64,000 bases of DNA from Thiobius zoothamnicola (GCA_963678215.1 OY782758.1:2232001-2296000); one strand, 5' to 3'. Counted from the first letter of the stretch, positions 17,164-26,333 are shown. Translations and numbers: made by a program. The notes: generated by a model from the sequence alone, not told the origin.

Positions 17164-18165
17164 ATGACGGGTTCCGTCAACGAATTCCTTAAACCACGAA
17201 TCGTTAATGTTGAATCGCTTAGCGACTGTCGGTCTAAAATTTCCCTTGAACCGCTTGAGCGTGGCTTTGGGTATACGTTAGGCAATGCATTGCGTCGTAT
17301 TTTATTGTCATCCATGACTGGGTGCGCTCCTGTTCAAGTGCAGATTGATGGTGTTTTGCATGAATACAGTGCTATTGAAGGGGTACAGGAGGATGTTTTG
17401 GAGATCCTTCTCAATTTGAAGGATATTGCGGTGGATATGGAAGGCCGGGATGAAGCAATGGTGTCTTTGAATGTGCAGGGGCCAGCGACCGTCGTTGCTT
17501 CTGATATTCAGCTATCCCACGGAATGACATTGGCGAATCCAGATCATGTCATAGCGCATTTGACGGATAAAGGCCGCTTGAATATGGCAATCAAGATTTG
17601 TCGTGGGCGGGGTTATGAGCCTGCGACGGATCGTGAAAGTGTGGCAGGTGAAGATCGGCCTATCGGCCATTTGCAATTGGATGCGACTTTCAGTCCAGTG
17701 CGCCGCGTAGCCTATGCCGTTGAAGCGGCTCGGGTGGAGCAGCGTACGGATCTGGATCGTTTGGTGATTGATTTGGAAACAGATGGCACTATTGATCCAG
17801 AAGATTCAATTCGTCGAGCTGCGACTATTTTGCAGGATCAATTGAGCTTTTTTGTGCATCTTGATGAAACCACGGTGGCTGAATCGGAACAAGAAGTGCA
17901 AGAGCCGACAGTTGATCCCATTCTATTGCGTCCGGTTGATGATTTGGAGTTGACTGTCCGTTCGGCTAATTGTTTGAAAGCAGAAAATATTTTCTTAATC
18001 GGCGATTTAATTCAGCGGACTGAAGTTGAATTGTTAAAAACACCAAACCTGGGTAAAAAGTCGCTGACTGAAATAAAAGATGTGTTAGCGACTCGCGGTT
18101 TGTCCCTCGGCGTGCGCCTCGAAAATTGGCCGCCAGAGAATCTGGATGAATTGATGGCGCATTAA
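17164..18165 (+). CDS. rpoA: DNA-directed RNA polymerase subunit alpha
   Basis: The alpha subunit dimerises to nucleate RNA polymerase assembly and its C-terminal domain reads UP elements and activators. The 333-residue product has FGYTLGNALRRILLSSM (about residues 35-51) in the N-terminal domain and, after a short linker, the alpha-CTD with LELTVRSANCLKAENI and LLKTPNLGKKSLTEIKD (about 265-310). The length is close to E. coli (329). It is followed by an unusually long 210-base gap before rplQ. Confidence 0.98.
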   Translation: MTGSVNEFLKPRIVNVESLSDCRSKISLEPLERGFGYTLGNALRRILLSSMTGCAPVQVQIDGVLHEYSAIEGVQEDVLEILLNLKDIAVDMEGRDEAMVSLNVQGPATVVASDIQLSHGMTLANPDHVIAHLTDKGRLNMAIKICRGRGYEPATDRESVAGEDRPIGHLQLDATFSPVRRVAYAVEAARVEQRTDLDRLVIDLETDGTIDPEDSIRRAATILQDQLSFFVHLDETTVAESEQEVQEPTVDPILLRPVDDLELTVRSANCLKAENIFLIGDLIQRTEVELLKTPNLGKKSLTEIKDVLATRGLSLGVRLENWPPENLDELMAH

Positions 18166-18239
18166 TTAAGTCAGGGATTTCAGAGTTAGTTTCAGTGTAA
18201 CTATTCAGTTCACTGCTGCCAGGCCCGGTTTTCGTGTTG

Positions 18240-18275
18240 AAAGCGCTCATTTACGCCCAGTAAGCTGCGCTTTTT
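18240..18275 (+). terminator. Terminator-like hairpin between rpoA and rplQ
   Basis: AAAGCGC (18240-18246) pairs perfectly with GCGCTTT (18267-18273), with an inner stem TTAC (18251-18254)/GTAA (18260-18263), followed by TT and C. The T-run is short, so termination may be partial. It would lower rplQ expression relative to rpoA unless rplQ has its own promoter. Confidence 0.5.
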
Positions 18276-18327
18276 CTTGGACTCTGGCCAGGAAGAGGGA
18301 ATCTGAACAGTTATTGTCTGTTTTCAG

Positions 18328-18336
18328 TGGTATGCT
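18328..18336 (+). promoter_or_regulatory. Possible extended -10 promoter for rplQ
   Basis: TGG followed directly by TATGCT (18331-18336) forms an extended -10 element about 40 bases before the rplQ ATG and downstream of the hairpin at 18240-18275. No convincing -35 box is visible at the expected distance. The call rests on the extended -10 and on position only. Confidence 0.3.
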
Positions 18337-18375
18337 GAATAGCTATGTTTCAGTTTTAGATTAAAGAGTAATAGT

Positions 18376-18783
18376 ATGCGTCACCGTAAGTCTGGGCGGC
18401 AATTGAACCGTAATAGCTCTCATCGAAAAGCCATGTTCCGTAATATGGCCGGTTCTTTGATTGAGCATGAGTTAATTAAGACCACTTTGCCAAAGGCTAA
18501 GGAATTGCGCCGAGTCGCGGAGCCTTTGATTACCATGGCGAAAGAAGATAATGTTGCGAAGCGTCGTCTTGCCTTTGCCCGTCTGCGTGACCAAGCTGTT
18601 GTGGCCAAACTTTTTAATGAATTAGGCCCACGCTATAAAGAACGCCCTGGCGGTTATCTGCGTATTTTAAAGTGTGGGTTCAGGCCTGGCGATAAAGCAC
18701 CCATGGCTTTTGTTGAATTGGTTGATCGTCCGGTCATGCAAGATGAAGATGGCGATAACGGAGATGTTGCTGAAACAGTGTAA
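18376..18783 (+). CDS. rplQ: 50S ribosomal protein L17
   Basis: L17 lies near the tunnel exit of the large subunit. The 135-residue product begins MRHRKSGRQLNRNSSHRKAM and has IEHELIKTTLPKAKELRR (about residues 34-51) and GGYLRILKCGFRPGDKAPMA. The acidic C-terminal tail (DEDGDNGDVAETV) is slightly longer than in E. coli. It ends the ribosomal supercluster and is followed by a good terminator. Confidence 0.98.
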   Translation: MRHRKSGRQLNRNSSHRKAMFRNMAGSLIEHELIKTTLPKAKELRRVAEPLITMAKEDNVAKRRLAFARLRDQAVVAKLFNELGPRYKERPGGYLRILKCGFRPGDKAPMAFVELVDRPVMQDEDGDNGDVAETV

Positions 18784-18815
18784 ATCCGCTCGTATTTTCA
18801 ATTGCTGACAATTGT

Positions 18816-18842
18816 AAAAGTCCCTTAAACAGGGGCTTTTTT
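18816..18842 (+). terminator. Intrinsic terminator of the alpha operon
   Basis: AAAAGTCCCT (18816-18825) pairs with AGGGGCTTTT (18831-18840), with one G-U pair and a five-base loop, and T continues to 18842. It lies 33 bases after the rplQ stop and has the form of a strong rho-independent terminator closing the ribosomal supercluster. Confidence 0.85.
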
Positions 18843-19158
18843 GTGTCTGACAGATAGATGCTCCTCAGAGTGATGTGAATCAATTTCGTATTCTGCTATC
18901 CTCTGGAACGATACGCTGCTTTCTAAAGGGTGTATTTTGGTCAAATTACGCTTATGAAAATTCGCTTTGGGTTGGTCATCTGAGTCAGTGCTTTTCTGAT
19001 GCTACTGTATTCAGGTGTTTTTCTGGAGATTGCGGGTTCCATGGAAAATCGATCCGGTTATTTGCATAGGGTATGATTCAATACGTGGTCGTGCGTACTG
19101 ATTTGAAAATATTTTATCGATATTGCATGCACTTCTGGGAAGTGGTTAAGGAGAGGCT
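18843..19158 (+). other. Gap between terminator and RND gene, no gene seen
   Basis: After the terminator about 315 bases hold no convincing gene. One open stretch of 64 codons (18875-19069) lacks a ribosome site and reads as low-complexity noncoding DNA. The promoter for the following RND gene should lie here, but I find no clear -35/-10 pair. The RND start itself has a GGAGAGG ribosome site. Confidence 0.5.
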
Positions 19159-21444
19159 ATGTTGCTGCAATTTTTTGATCTGGTTTTACAACGTCGCTGG
19201 TTGGTTGTATTAATCAGTATTTTACTTGTTGTATTGACAGCCTCAGGAACTAGGTTCCTGACTTTTAGTAATGATTATCGAATGTTCTTTAGTGAGGATA
19301 ATCCTCAACTGCAAGCATTTGAAGCATTACAGAATACTTATAATAAAACCGACAACGTATTGTTTGTGTTGACGCCGCCTGATGGTGATGTGTTTAATCG
19401 GGAAACTTTGTCCACCGTAGAATGGTTGACGGAGCAGGCTTGGCGAATACCTTATAGCTTACGCGTCGATTCCATCTCCAATTTCCAATATACAAGCGCA
19501 GATGGCGATGACCTTCTGGTGCGCGATTTACTTGAGGATGCGGATCAATTCACGGATGCTCAACTTGCTGAGGCGCGACGGATTGCGACGAATGAGCCAT
19601 TGCTTGTGAATCGCCTGATTTCTCCAAGTGGTGACGTTACTGGCGTGAATGTCACGATTCAGTTGCCGGGGAAATCGCTGACTGAAGTGCCTGAAGTTGC
19701 AGCCTTCGTCCGTAATCTTGCCGCCGAGGTCATGGGGCGCACAGACATTGATGTGCGTTTGACTGGCGTCGTGATGATGAATAACGCTTTCCCCGAAGAA
19801 TCCAAGAAAGATATGTCAACGCTCTATCCGTTGATGTTCGTTTTTATTCTCATCATCGTTGGTGTGATGCTGCGCAGTTTCAGCGCGACTATCGTCACTG
19901 CCCTTATGATTTTTTTGACGATATTGATCACGGTGGGCTTGTCTGGCTGGGCGGGGATTAAAATTACTCCGCCGACAACCAGCGTGCCGGTTATGGTCAT
20001 GACTTTAGCAGTGGCGGATAGCGTACATATATTGGTGAACTTTTTTCACTATATGACGCAAGGTAAAAGTCAATATGAGGCGATGTTTGAGAGCCTGCGG
20101 ATTAATTTTACGCCGATACTGTTGACCACGATGACAACTGCAATTGGTTTCCTGAGTCTGAATTTTAGCGATGCACCGCCTTTCCGTGATTTAGGTAACA
20201 TGGCGGCTGTTGGTGTCGTTATCGCTTTTATACTGAGTATGACCTTATTACCCGCCGTGGTTATGTTGTTGCCGATCAAACCCAGAAAGACTGCGGCGAT
20301 TGGCGAAGTCACCATGCAGCGTTTTGCTGAGTTTGTGGTGAGACGGCGTAATATTTTGATGTGGGGCATGGCGGGCTTTATTTTGTTGTTATTGGCCCAA
20401 TTGCCGCGTAATGAGTTAAATGATGTATTCGTTAAGTATTTTGATGAAAGCATTACATTCCGCGCTGACACGGATTATGCTGGTGAAAGATTGACCGGTA
20501 TTTATTTGCTGGAATATTCATTGCCTGCCCCGGCTGAAGGTTCAGTGACAGATCCTGAATTTTTACAGCATGTAGAGAACTTTGCGAATTGGTACCGCGA
20601 GCAGCCTGGAGTGATGCATGTCAATGTGATCACCGATGTCATGAAGCGGTTGAATAAGAATTTACACGCTGATGATCCGGCTTGGTATCGTTTGCCTGAG
20701 GACAAGGAATTAGCCGCGCAGTATTTATTGCTGTACGAGTTTTCATTGCCGTTTGGCTTGGACCTGAATAATCAGATCGATATTAAAAAATCCGCTACCC
20801 GGATGATGGTGACGATGCAGAGCGTTTCCACTGAAGAACTATTGGCTTTGGAAAGAAGCGTTCAAGATTGGTTGGGTCAGCATGCGCCGGAGTACATGCA
20901 AACCTCGGGCACTGGATCAACCATTATGTTCGCCAACATCGGCCACCGGAATATTCGCTCGATGTTGCAAGGGACGACGGTGGCGTTGATTTTGATTTCG
21001 GCGATCCTGATTATCGCTTTGCGCTCTTTGCGTATTGGTGTCATCAGCATTGTGCCGAATCTCGTGCCTATTGGCATGGCTTTTGGCTTATGGGGCATCT
21101 TTGTTGGTGAAGTCGGTCTCGCGTTATCGGTTGTTAGTGGTATGACGCTGGGCATTGTGGTGGATGACACGGTGCACTTCCTCAGTAAATATCTACGTGC
21201 AAGGCGCGAGCAGGGTCTAAGCCCGGAAGATGCGGTGAGGTATGCCTTCTCAACGGTTGGTACGGCTCTCTGGGTAACTTCTTTGGTTTTGGTCTGTGGT
21301 TTCGGCATACTCGCGCTGTCAAATTTTGAGCTGAATTCAGGCATGGGCTTGTTGACCGCGATCACCATTGCCTTTGCGTTAGTCGCTGACTTTTTGTTTT
21401 TACCAACTTTATTAATGAAATATGGAGTATCCAAGCATGATTAA
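19159..21444 (+). CDS. RND/MMPL-family lipid or hydrophobe exporter
   Basis: The 761-residue inner-membrane protein has the two-fold RND layout: a membrane helix near residues 13-30, a large periplasmic loop (about 32-220), a block of helices (about 222-375), a central helix (about 398-415), a second loop and a final helix block. The helix-4 proton-relay motif appears twice, as VADSVHIL (about 285-292) and VDDTVHFL (about 660). This single-gene pattern resembles the MMPL/HpnN group that moves lipids, not tripartite drug pumps, and no adaptor or TolC gene is adjacent. The next two genes, a LolA-like protein and a barrel, suggest a carrier and an outer-membrane acceptor. The substrate is unknown. 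Start chosen at ATG 19159, behind GGAGAGG. Confidence 0.85.
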   Translation: MLLQFFDLVLQRRWLVVLISILLVVLTASGTRFLTFSNDYRMFFSEDNPQLQAFEALQNTYNKTDNVLFVLTPPDGDVFNRETLSTVEWLTEQAWRIPYSLRVDSISNFQYTSADGDDLLVRDLLEDADQFTDAQLAEARRIATNEPLLVNRLISPSGDVTGVNVTIQLPGKSLTEVPEVAAFVRNLAAEVMGRTDIDVRLTGVVMMNNAFPEESKKDMSTLYPLMFVFILIIVGVMLRSFSATIVTALMIFLTILITVGLSGWAGIKITPPTTSVPVMVMTLAVADSVHILVNFFHYMTQGKSQYEAMFESLRINFTPILLTTMTTAIGFLSLNFSDAPPFRDLGNMAAVGVVIAFILSMTLLPAVVMLLPIKPRKTAAIGEVTMQRFAEFVVRRRNILMWGMAGFILLLLAQLPRNELNDVFVKYFDESITFRADTDYAGERLTGIYLLEYSLPAPAEGSVTDPEFLQHVENFANWYREQPGVMHVNVITDVMKRLNKNLHADDPAWYRLPEDKELAAQYLLLYEFSLPFGLDLNNQIDIKKSATRMMVTMQSVSTEELLALERSVQDWLGQHAPEYMQTSGTGSTIMFANIGHRNIRSMLQGTTVALILISAILIIALRSLRIGVISIVPNLVPIGMAFGLWGIFVGEVGLALSVVSGMTLGIVVDDTVHFLSKYLRARREQGLSPEDAVRYAFSTVGTALWVTSLVLVCGFGILALSNFELNSGMGLLTAITIAFALVADFLFLPTLLMKYGVSKHD

Positions 21445-22237
21445 ACGGGATTTAATGGCTGCTTTATGGTTGGTTTTTTTAGGCAGTCTTTTGGGGATGA
21501 CGCAGGCTACGGCGCAAACGCCGGAAGCAAGAGGCCTTGAAATTGCTCAGGAAGTGAATCATCGAGATACCGGTTTTGGTGATTATCAGGTTGACATGGA
21601 GATGTTGTTGCGCAATCAGCATGGCGATGAGAGTTTGCGTTATATGCGCAGCCGTGTGATGGAAGTGAGTGGCGACGGCGATAAATCCATGATTATTTTT
21701 GATCGTCCACGCGATGTGAAGGGGACGGCTTTATTGACTTATACCCATAAGAGCGAGCCGGATGATCAGTGGTTGTATTTGCCGGCGTTGAAACGTGTCA
21801 AGCGGATTGCATCAAGGAATAAATCGGGTCCATTTATGGGTAGTGAATTTGCCTATGAAGATTTGACCTCGCAGGAAGTCGAAAAATACACTTATCGTTT
21901 TCTGCAGGAAACCGAGCTGAATGGCCAGCCCATGTTTTTGATTGAGCGCTATCCGGTGGATGAGAACTCAGGGTATAAAAAGCAGCAGGTTTGGATCCAT
22001 CAGGTTGAGTATCGCGCTGAGAAAATAGACTTTTATGACCGTAAGGAAAGTCTCTTAAAAACTTTGGTGTTTCAGGATTATCACCAATATCTTGGTCAAT
22101 ACTGGCGTTCCGGTGAGATGGTGATGCAAAACCATCAAACGGGCAAATCAACGGTGCTGACCTGGAAGAATTTCCAGTTTCGTAATGGTTTCACCGAGTC
22201 TGACTTTAAGAAGAATGCGTTAAAACGCGCCAAATAA
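21437..22237 (+). CDS. LolA-like periplasmic outer-membrane lipoprotein-sorting family protein
   Basis: From ATG 21437 the product is 266 residues with an N-terminal signal peptide (MIKRDLMAALWLVFLGSL, cleavage near ATAQ/T about residue 27). GGAG lies nine bases upstream; an ATG at 21422 is in frame but lies ahead of that site. The segments DDQWLYLPALKRVKRI and FMGSEFAYEDL are hallmarks of the LolA_like family, which shares the LolA/LolB half-barrel that holds acyl chains. The gene overlaps the RND stop by eight bases, so the two are coupled. Likely role, by inference: periplasmic carrier for the molecule released by the RND protein. Confidence 0.82.
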   Translation: MIKRDLMAALWLVFLGSLLGMTQATAQTPEARGLEIAQEVNHRDTGFGDYQVDMEMLLRNQHGDESLRYMRSRVMEVSGDGDKSMIIFDRPRDVKGTALLTYTHKSEPDDQWLYLPALKRVKRIASRNKSGPFMGSEFAYEDLTSQEVEKYTYRFLQETELNGQPMFLIERYPVDENSGYKKQQVWIHQVEYRAEKIDFYDRKESLLKTLVFQDYHQYLGQYWRSGEMVMQNHQTGKSTVLTWKNFQFRNGFTESDFKKNALKRAK

Positions 22238-22241
22238 CGTG

Positions 22242-23426
22242 ATGGATAAACAGCTTGCCGCGATATTACTCATAGCTTGTTTGCTGTTCCCGGTTGGCGT
22301 CGCATTTGCCGAATGGAGTGCTGAATTCTCCCTGGAAGGGCGGTGGCATACGGAAGAGGCGGTGGATCCTCAACAGCATAGCGGCGGTTTGTCGTTGAGT
22401 GGATTGGCTGAATATTACGCCAGTTGGGATGGCGGTGACCAGCAGTTGGTGTTTAAACCCTTTTTCCGAACCAGCGAGTACCATGATGGTCGTGCGCATG
22501 TGGATATCCGTGAACTTTATTGGTTGATGTCGGGTGATGATTGGGAACTTCGGGTCGGCGTTGATAAAGTTTTCTGGGGGGTGACTGAGGCTTATCATTT
22601 AGTGGATGTCATTAACCAGGCCGACTTGCTGGAGAACCCGGATGGAGAGCAAAAACTGGGTCAACCAATGATCAAGTATTCTCACGAGGGCGAGGTCGGT
22701 GTATTGGATGCCTATCTGCTGCTGGGTTTTCGTGAGCGCGCTTTCCCTAACGAAAAGGGGCGTTTACGTACCCACCCAATGGTTGATGTGAATAATGCGC
22801 AATATGAGACCCATAAGGATTATCCCGGATTCGCCGCACGCTGGTCGGGTAGTCTGGATGACTGGGATCTGGGTCTGGCTTATTTTCATGGCATCTCCAG
22901 AGAGCCTCGGTTCGAGCTAAGCTTGGCGGAAGGTGTGCCAGTTTTGACGCCGCATTATGATGTGATTGATCAAGTCAGTCTGGATGTTCAACTCGTTGAT
23001 GATGATTGGTTGTGGAAGTTTGAGACGCTGTACCGAAGCGGCTCAGCGAATTCCTATGCGGCGGCGACAGGTGGGTTTGAATATACTTTTGTCGGTATTG
23101 CCGATACCGATATGGACTTAGGGGTGTTGCTTGAGTTGATCTATGATGACAGGGCTGAACTTGCTGCAACGTCATTTAACCGTGATGTGTTTATCGGCTT
23201 GCGCTGGGTCGGTAATGATGTCGCCGGTACGGAAGTACTGGCCGGTTTATTGTACGACCAGCAAAATCATAGCCGTTTCCTTGGTGTGGAAGCCAGCCGC
23301 CGCTTGGTGAATGATTGGAAATTTGAGTTTCAGTTAAGGAAGTGGTTGGGCATAGCACTTGATGACCCGACTTATGCCTATCGCCAGGATGATTATTTTG
23401 AGGCTAAACTGATCAAGTATTTGTAA
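22242..23426 (+). CDS. Predicted outer-membrane beta-barrel protein of an RND/LolA-like unit
   Basis: The 394-residue product (ATG 22242; a GTG three bases earlier is in frame) has a signal peptide (MDKQLAAILLIACLLFPVGV, cleavage after AFA about residue 24). The rest alternates polar and aromatic residues in short strands separated by acidic turns (for example DDWDLGLAYFHG and DDWLWKFETLYRSG), as expected for a barrel of roughly 14-16 strands. It does not end in the usual Phe; the end is FEAKLIKYL. It starts four bases after the LolA-like gene. I do not recognise a named family with certainty. The neighbours suggest an outer-membrane receiver or channel for the exported compound. Confidence 0.7.
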   Translation: MDKQLAAILLIACLLFPVGVAFAEWSAEFSLEGRWHTEEAVDPQQHSGGLSLSGLAEYYASWDGGDQQLVFKPFFRTSEYHDGRAHVDIRELYWLMSGDDWELRVGVDKVFWGVTEAYHLVDVINQADLLENPDGEQKLGQPMIKYSHEGEVGVLDAYLLLGFRERAFPNEKGRLRTHPMVDVNNAQYETHKDYPGFAARWSGSLDDWDLGLAYFHGISREPRFELSLAEGVPVLTPHYDVIDQVSLDVQLVDDDWLWKFETLYRSGSANSYAAATGGFEYTFVGIADTDMDLGVLLELIYDDRAELAATSFNRDVFIGLRWVGNDVAGTEVLAGLLYDQQNHSRFLGVEASRRLVNDWKFEFQLRKWLGIALDDPTYAYRQDDYFEAKLIKYL

Positions 23427-23430
23427 TGTC

Positions 23431-23481
23431 AGCTAAGTGTCGTCATGTGTGAGTGGGCGCGCTGTTTGACGGCACTTGGCT
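23431..23481. terminator. Long inverted repeat between convergent genes
   Basis: AGCTAAGTGTCGTCA (23431-23445) pairs over 15 positions with TGACGGCACTTGGCT (23467-23481), with two G-U type positions, around a 21-base loop. It lies between the plus-strand barrel gene and the minus-strand hemB stop and probably acts as a bidirectional terminator, although no long T-run follows. It contains the 11-mer GTGTCGTCATG that recurs at 45182-45192 (minus) and 49510-49520. Confidence 0.5.
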
Positions 23482-24490
23482 AGTCATCATTTAACCATTG
23501 CGCGGCTTGCTTGGCGAAGTAAGTGAGTATGCCGTCTGCGCCAGCGCGTTTGATGCAGAGTAGCGATTCTAATGCAATGGCCTTCTCATCCAGCCAGCCA
23601 TTTTGCGCGGCGGCTTTGTGCATGGCGTATTCGCCACTCACCTGGTAGACGAATGTCGGCGCGCCGAATTGTTGTTTAACGCGCTGCACAATATCCAGGT
23701 AAGGCCCCCCAGGCTTGATCATGACCATATCAGCGCCTTCATTCAGATCCAGAGCGACTTCGCGTAATGCTTCATTGGTGTTGGCGGGATCTTGTTGATA
23801 AGTGGCTTTATTGCCTTTTCCCAAATTGGCGGCGGACCCAACGGCGTCCCGGAATGGGCCGTAATAAGATGATGCGTATTTGGCAGAGTAAGCCAGAATA
23901 CGGGTGTGAATATGCTGGGTCGTTTCTAATGCTTGACGGATTTCACCAATACGGCCATCCATCATATCGGATGGTGCGACAATATCAGCGCCAGCTTCCG
24001 CGTGGGATATGGCTTGTTTGATGAGCACTTCCACGGTTTCATCATTCAATACGTAGCCTTGTTGATCAATCAGGCCATCCTGGCCATGCGTGGTGAACGG
24101 ATCCAACGCGACATCCGTCATAACCCCAAGTTCCGGTACCGCGTCTTTCAGCGCGGTCACGGCGCGTTGCGCTAAACCATTTGGGTTGTAAGCTTCGGCG
24201 GCGTCAGTGCTTTTCGCTTCCGCTGGCGTCACCGGAAAAATAGCGATCGCCGGTATGCCAAGATGATGGAGTTGCTTGGCTTCGGTGAGTAGATGGTCAA
24301 TCGTCAGGCGTTCAATGCCCGGCATAGACGGGATAGATTCCCGTCGTTGCGCGCCCTCCAAGACAAATACGGGGTAGATGAGATCCGCTGGTGTGAGAAG
24401 GGTTTCACGCATCAGGCGGCGCGAGAACTCATCGCGCCGCATCCGCCGCATCCGGTTCAGCGGGTAATTGGCGCTGATTGCTGTATCCAT
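23480..24490 (-). CDS. hemB: Delta-aminolevulinic acid dehydratase (porphobilinogen synthase)
   Basis: HemB condenses two 5-aminolevulinate molecules to porphobilinogen in heme and corrin synthesis. The 336-residue product has both Schiff-base lysines, Lys204 in SAKYASSYYGPFRDA and Lys259 in MVMIKPGGPYLD. The metal region reads VMTDVALDPFTTHGQDG with Asp and no Cys triad, which marks the magnesium-dependent, zinc-free type. Its ATG shares one base with the stop of the BolA-family gene upstream, forming a prfC-bolA-hemB unit. Confidence 0.97.
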   Translation of the reverse strand: MDTAISANYPLNRMRRMRRDEFSRRLMRETLLTPADLIYPVFVLEGAQRRESIPSMPGIERLTIDHLLTEAKQLHHLGIPAIAIFPVTPAEAKSTDAAEAYNPNGLAQRAVTALKDAVPELGVMTDVALDPFTTHGQDGLIDQQGYVLNDETVEVLIKQAISHAEAGADIVAPSDMMDGRIGEIRQALETTQHIHTRILAYSAKYASSYYGPFRDAVGSAANLGKGNKATYQQDPANTNEALREVALDLNEGADMVMIKPGGPYLDIVQRVKQQFGAPTFVYQVSGEYAMHKAAAQNGWLDEKAIALESLLCIKRAGADGILTYFAKQAAQWLNDD

Positions 24491-24723
24491 CAGGTTTCTG
24501 CCTCCGCCGGAGTTTTCGCCTTGATGGATAAGGCGTGTAATTCGTCGCTGGCGATTTCCTTATTGACTGTCTCCAACACCATGCGATGGCGCTGAATGCG
24601 GGATTGATGTTCAAAATCCGGGCTGATCACCAAGGCGTCAAAATGCCGTCCATCCCCCGTTACGGTGACTGTTGCATTGGGCAGGCCGGCTTTGATCAGG
24701 CTTTCTATTTTCGCAATTTCCAT
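24490..24723 (-). CDS. BolA-family protein, IbaG-like
   Basis: This 77-residue product matches the small BolA-like proteins: residues 1-12 (MEIAKIESLIKA), the GDGRHFDALVISPDF core (about 23-37), and the C-terminal LHALSIKAKTPAE with the conserved helix-strand pattern. IbaG/BolA proteins bind monothiol glutaredoxin and [2Fe-2S] clusters. It lies two bases after prfC and overlaps hemB by one base. The nearby heme gene fits an iron-linked role, but that is inference. No murA gene, the usual neighbour of ibaG, is present. Confidence 0.88.
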   Translation of the reverse strand: MEIAKIESLIKAGLPNATVTVTGDGRHFDALVISPDFEHQSRIQRHRMVLETVNKEIASDELHALSIKAKTPAEAET

Positions 24724-24725
24724 GG

Positions 24726-26306
24726 TTATAGCTCACGCGTTGCAGTGAATTGTATGTCGGGCCAGCGTTCTTCGGTCAATGACAGGTTAACCCGGCTGGG
24801 CGCAAGATAAACCAGTTGGCCATCGCCATCTTCCGCCAGGTTGTCGTGGTTTTTTTCCCGGAAACGCTTGAGTTCTTTGGCATCGCTGCCCTTGATCCAG
24901 CGTGCCATTTTGACTTGGGTGGATTCTACAATAGCTTCGACTCCGTATTCGCCTTGCAAACGGTGTGCGGCGACCTCGAATTGTAGAACGCCAACGGCAC
25001 CAAGGATCACATCATTATTGCGCAAAGGCCGGAAAACCTGGGTGGCACCTTCTTCACAAAGTTGGGTGATGCCTTTTTGCAATTGCTTCAGTTTAAGCGG
25101 ATCCCGCAGCACCACGCGGCGGAATAACTCCGGAGCGAAGTAGGGGATGCCGGTGTATTTCAGTGATTCACCCTCGGTGAAAGTATCGCCAATCTGGATG
25201 GTGCCATGGTTATGTAAACCAATGATGTCGCCAGGATAGGCGGTTTCCAATGTTTTTCGGGCGTCCGCCTGGAATGTGATGGCGTTGCTGATGGTGGTGG
25301 TTTTACCTGTGCGCACATGCTTCATTTTCATTCCCTGGCGGTAGCTGCCGGAACAAATGCGCATGAAAGCGATGCGGTCACGGTGTGCCGGATCCATGTT
25401 GGCTTGTATTTTGAAAACGAATCCGCTGAACTGTTTTTCATCGGGGGAGATTTCCCGTTCGACGGTCTGGCGTTGTTTGGGCGGCGGTGCATAGTCGGCA
25501 AAGGCGTCCAGCAATTCTTCAACGCCAAAATTGTTGATGGCTGATCCGAAGAATACCGGGGTCATTTCGCCGCGCCGGTAGGCGTCTAGATCCAGTTTAT
25601 GGCTGGCACCACGGACTAATTCGACTTCTTCACGGAGTTCATCTGCCATATCACCAATGGCATCGTTCAGTTGGGGGTTGTTCAAACCCTGGATTTTCTC
25701 GCTGTGTTGAATTTTACCGCCGTGCTCCGGGTCATATAAGTGAATGGTCTCGTTGCGTAAGTCAATAACGCCTTTCAGGCGTTTGCCCATGCCGATTGGC
25801 CAGGTGATCGGCGCGCAGCGGATTTTCAGGATTGATTCGACTTCGTCTAATAGTTCAATGGGATCGCGTCCCTCACGGTCCAGCTTGTTGATAAAGGTCA
25901 GGATTGGGGTATCGCGTAGCCGACATACTTCCATCAGTTTGATGGTTCTGTCCTCAACGCCTTTCGCCACATCAATCACCATTAATGCGGAATCGACGGC
26001 TGTCAAAGTGCGATAGGTATCCTCGGAGAAGTCTTCGTGGCCTGGCGTGTCGAGCAGGTTGATGACTCGCGCTTTATAGTCGAATTGCATCACGGAAGAG
26101 GTGACTGATATGCCACGTTGCTTTTCCAACTCCATCCAGTCAGAAGTCGCGTGACGCGAGGCTTTGCGTCCTTTCACCGTGCCCGCTAACTGAATTGCGC
26201 CGCTAAATAACAACAACTTTTCCGTTAGCGTCGTTTTACCTGCGTCAGGGTGTGAAATGATGGCAAAAGTGCGGCGTTTATCAGATTCGCTCAGCGTTTC
26301 GGTCAT
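24726..26306 (-). CDS. prfC: Peptide chain release factor 3
   Basis: RF3 is the GTPase that removes RF1/RF2 from the ribosome after termination. From ATG 26306 the product is 526 residues (E. coli 529). It has the P-loop SHPDAGKTTLTEK, KQRGISVTSSVM switch, DTPGHEDFSEDTYRTL and NKLDREGRDP, then the RF3-specific C-terminal domain with GLHNHGTIQIGDTF and FAPELFRR. A TTG at 26324 is in frame and would add six residues; neither start has a clear Shine-Dalgarno. It heads the prfC-bolA-hemB unit. Confidence 0.97.
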   Translation of the reverse strand: MTETLSESDKRRTFAIISHPDAGKTTLTEKLLLFSGAIQLAGTVKGRKASRHATSDWMELEKQRGISVTSSVMQFDYKARVINLLDTPGHEDFSEDTYRTLTAVDSALMVIDVAKGVEDRTIKLMEVCRLRDTPILTFINKLDREGRDPIELLDEVESILKIRCAPITWPIGMGKRLKGVIDLRNETIHLYDPEHGGKIQHSEKIQGLNNPQLNDAIGDMADELREEVELVRGASHKLDLDAYRRGEMTPVFFGSAINNFGVEELLDAFADYAPPPKQRQTVEREISPDEKQFSGFVFKIQANMDPAHRDRIAFMRICSGSYRQGMKMKHVRTGKTTTISNAITFQADARKTLETAYPGDIIGLHNHGTIQIGDTFTEGESLKYTGIPYFAPELFRRVVLRDPLKLKQLQKGITQLCEEGATQVFRPLRNNDVILGAVGVLQFEVAAHRLQGEYGVEAIVESTQVKMARWIKGSDAKELKRFREKNHDNLAEDGDGQLVYLAPSRVNLSLTEERWPDIQFTATREL

Positions 26307-26333
26307 TGCAATGTGGGCTGACAAAAGCGGCGA

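Noticed and set aside
18875..19069. 64-codon open frame on the plus strand
   Set aside because: No ribosome site, no recognisable motif, and mixed codon use; treated as noncoding gap.
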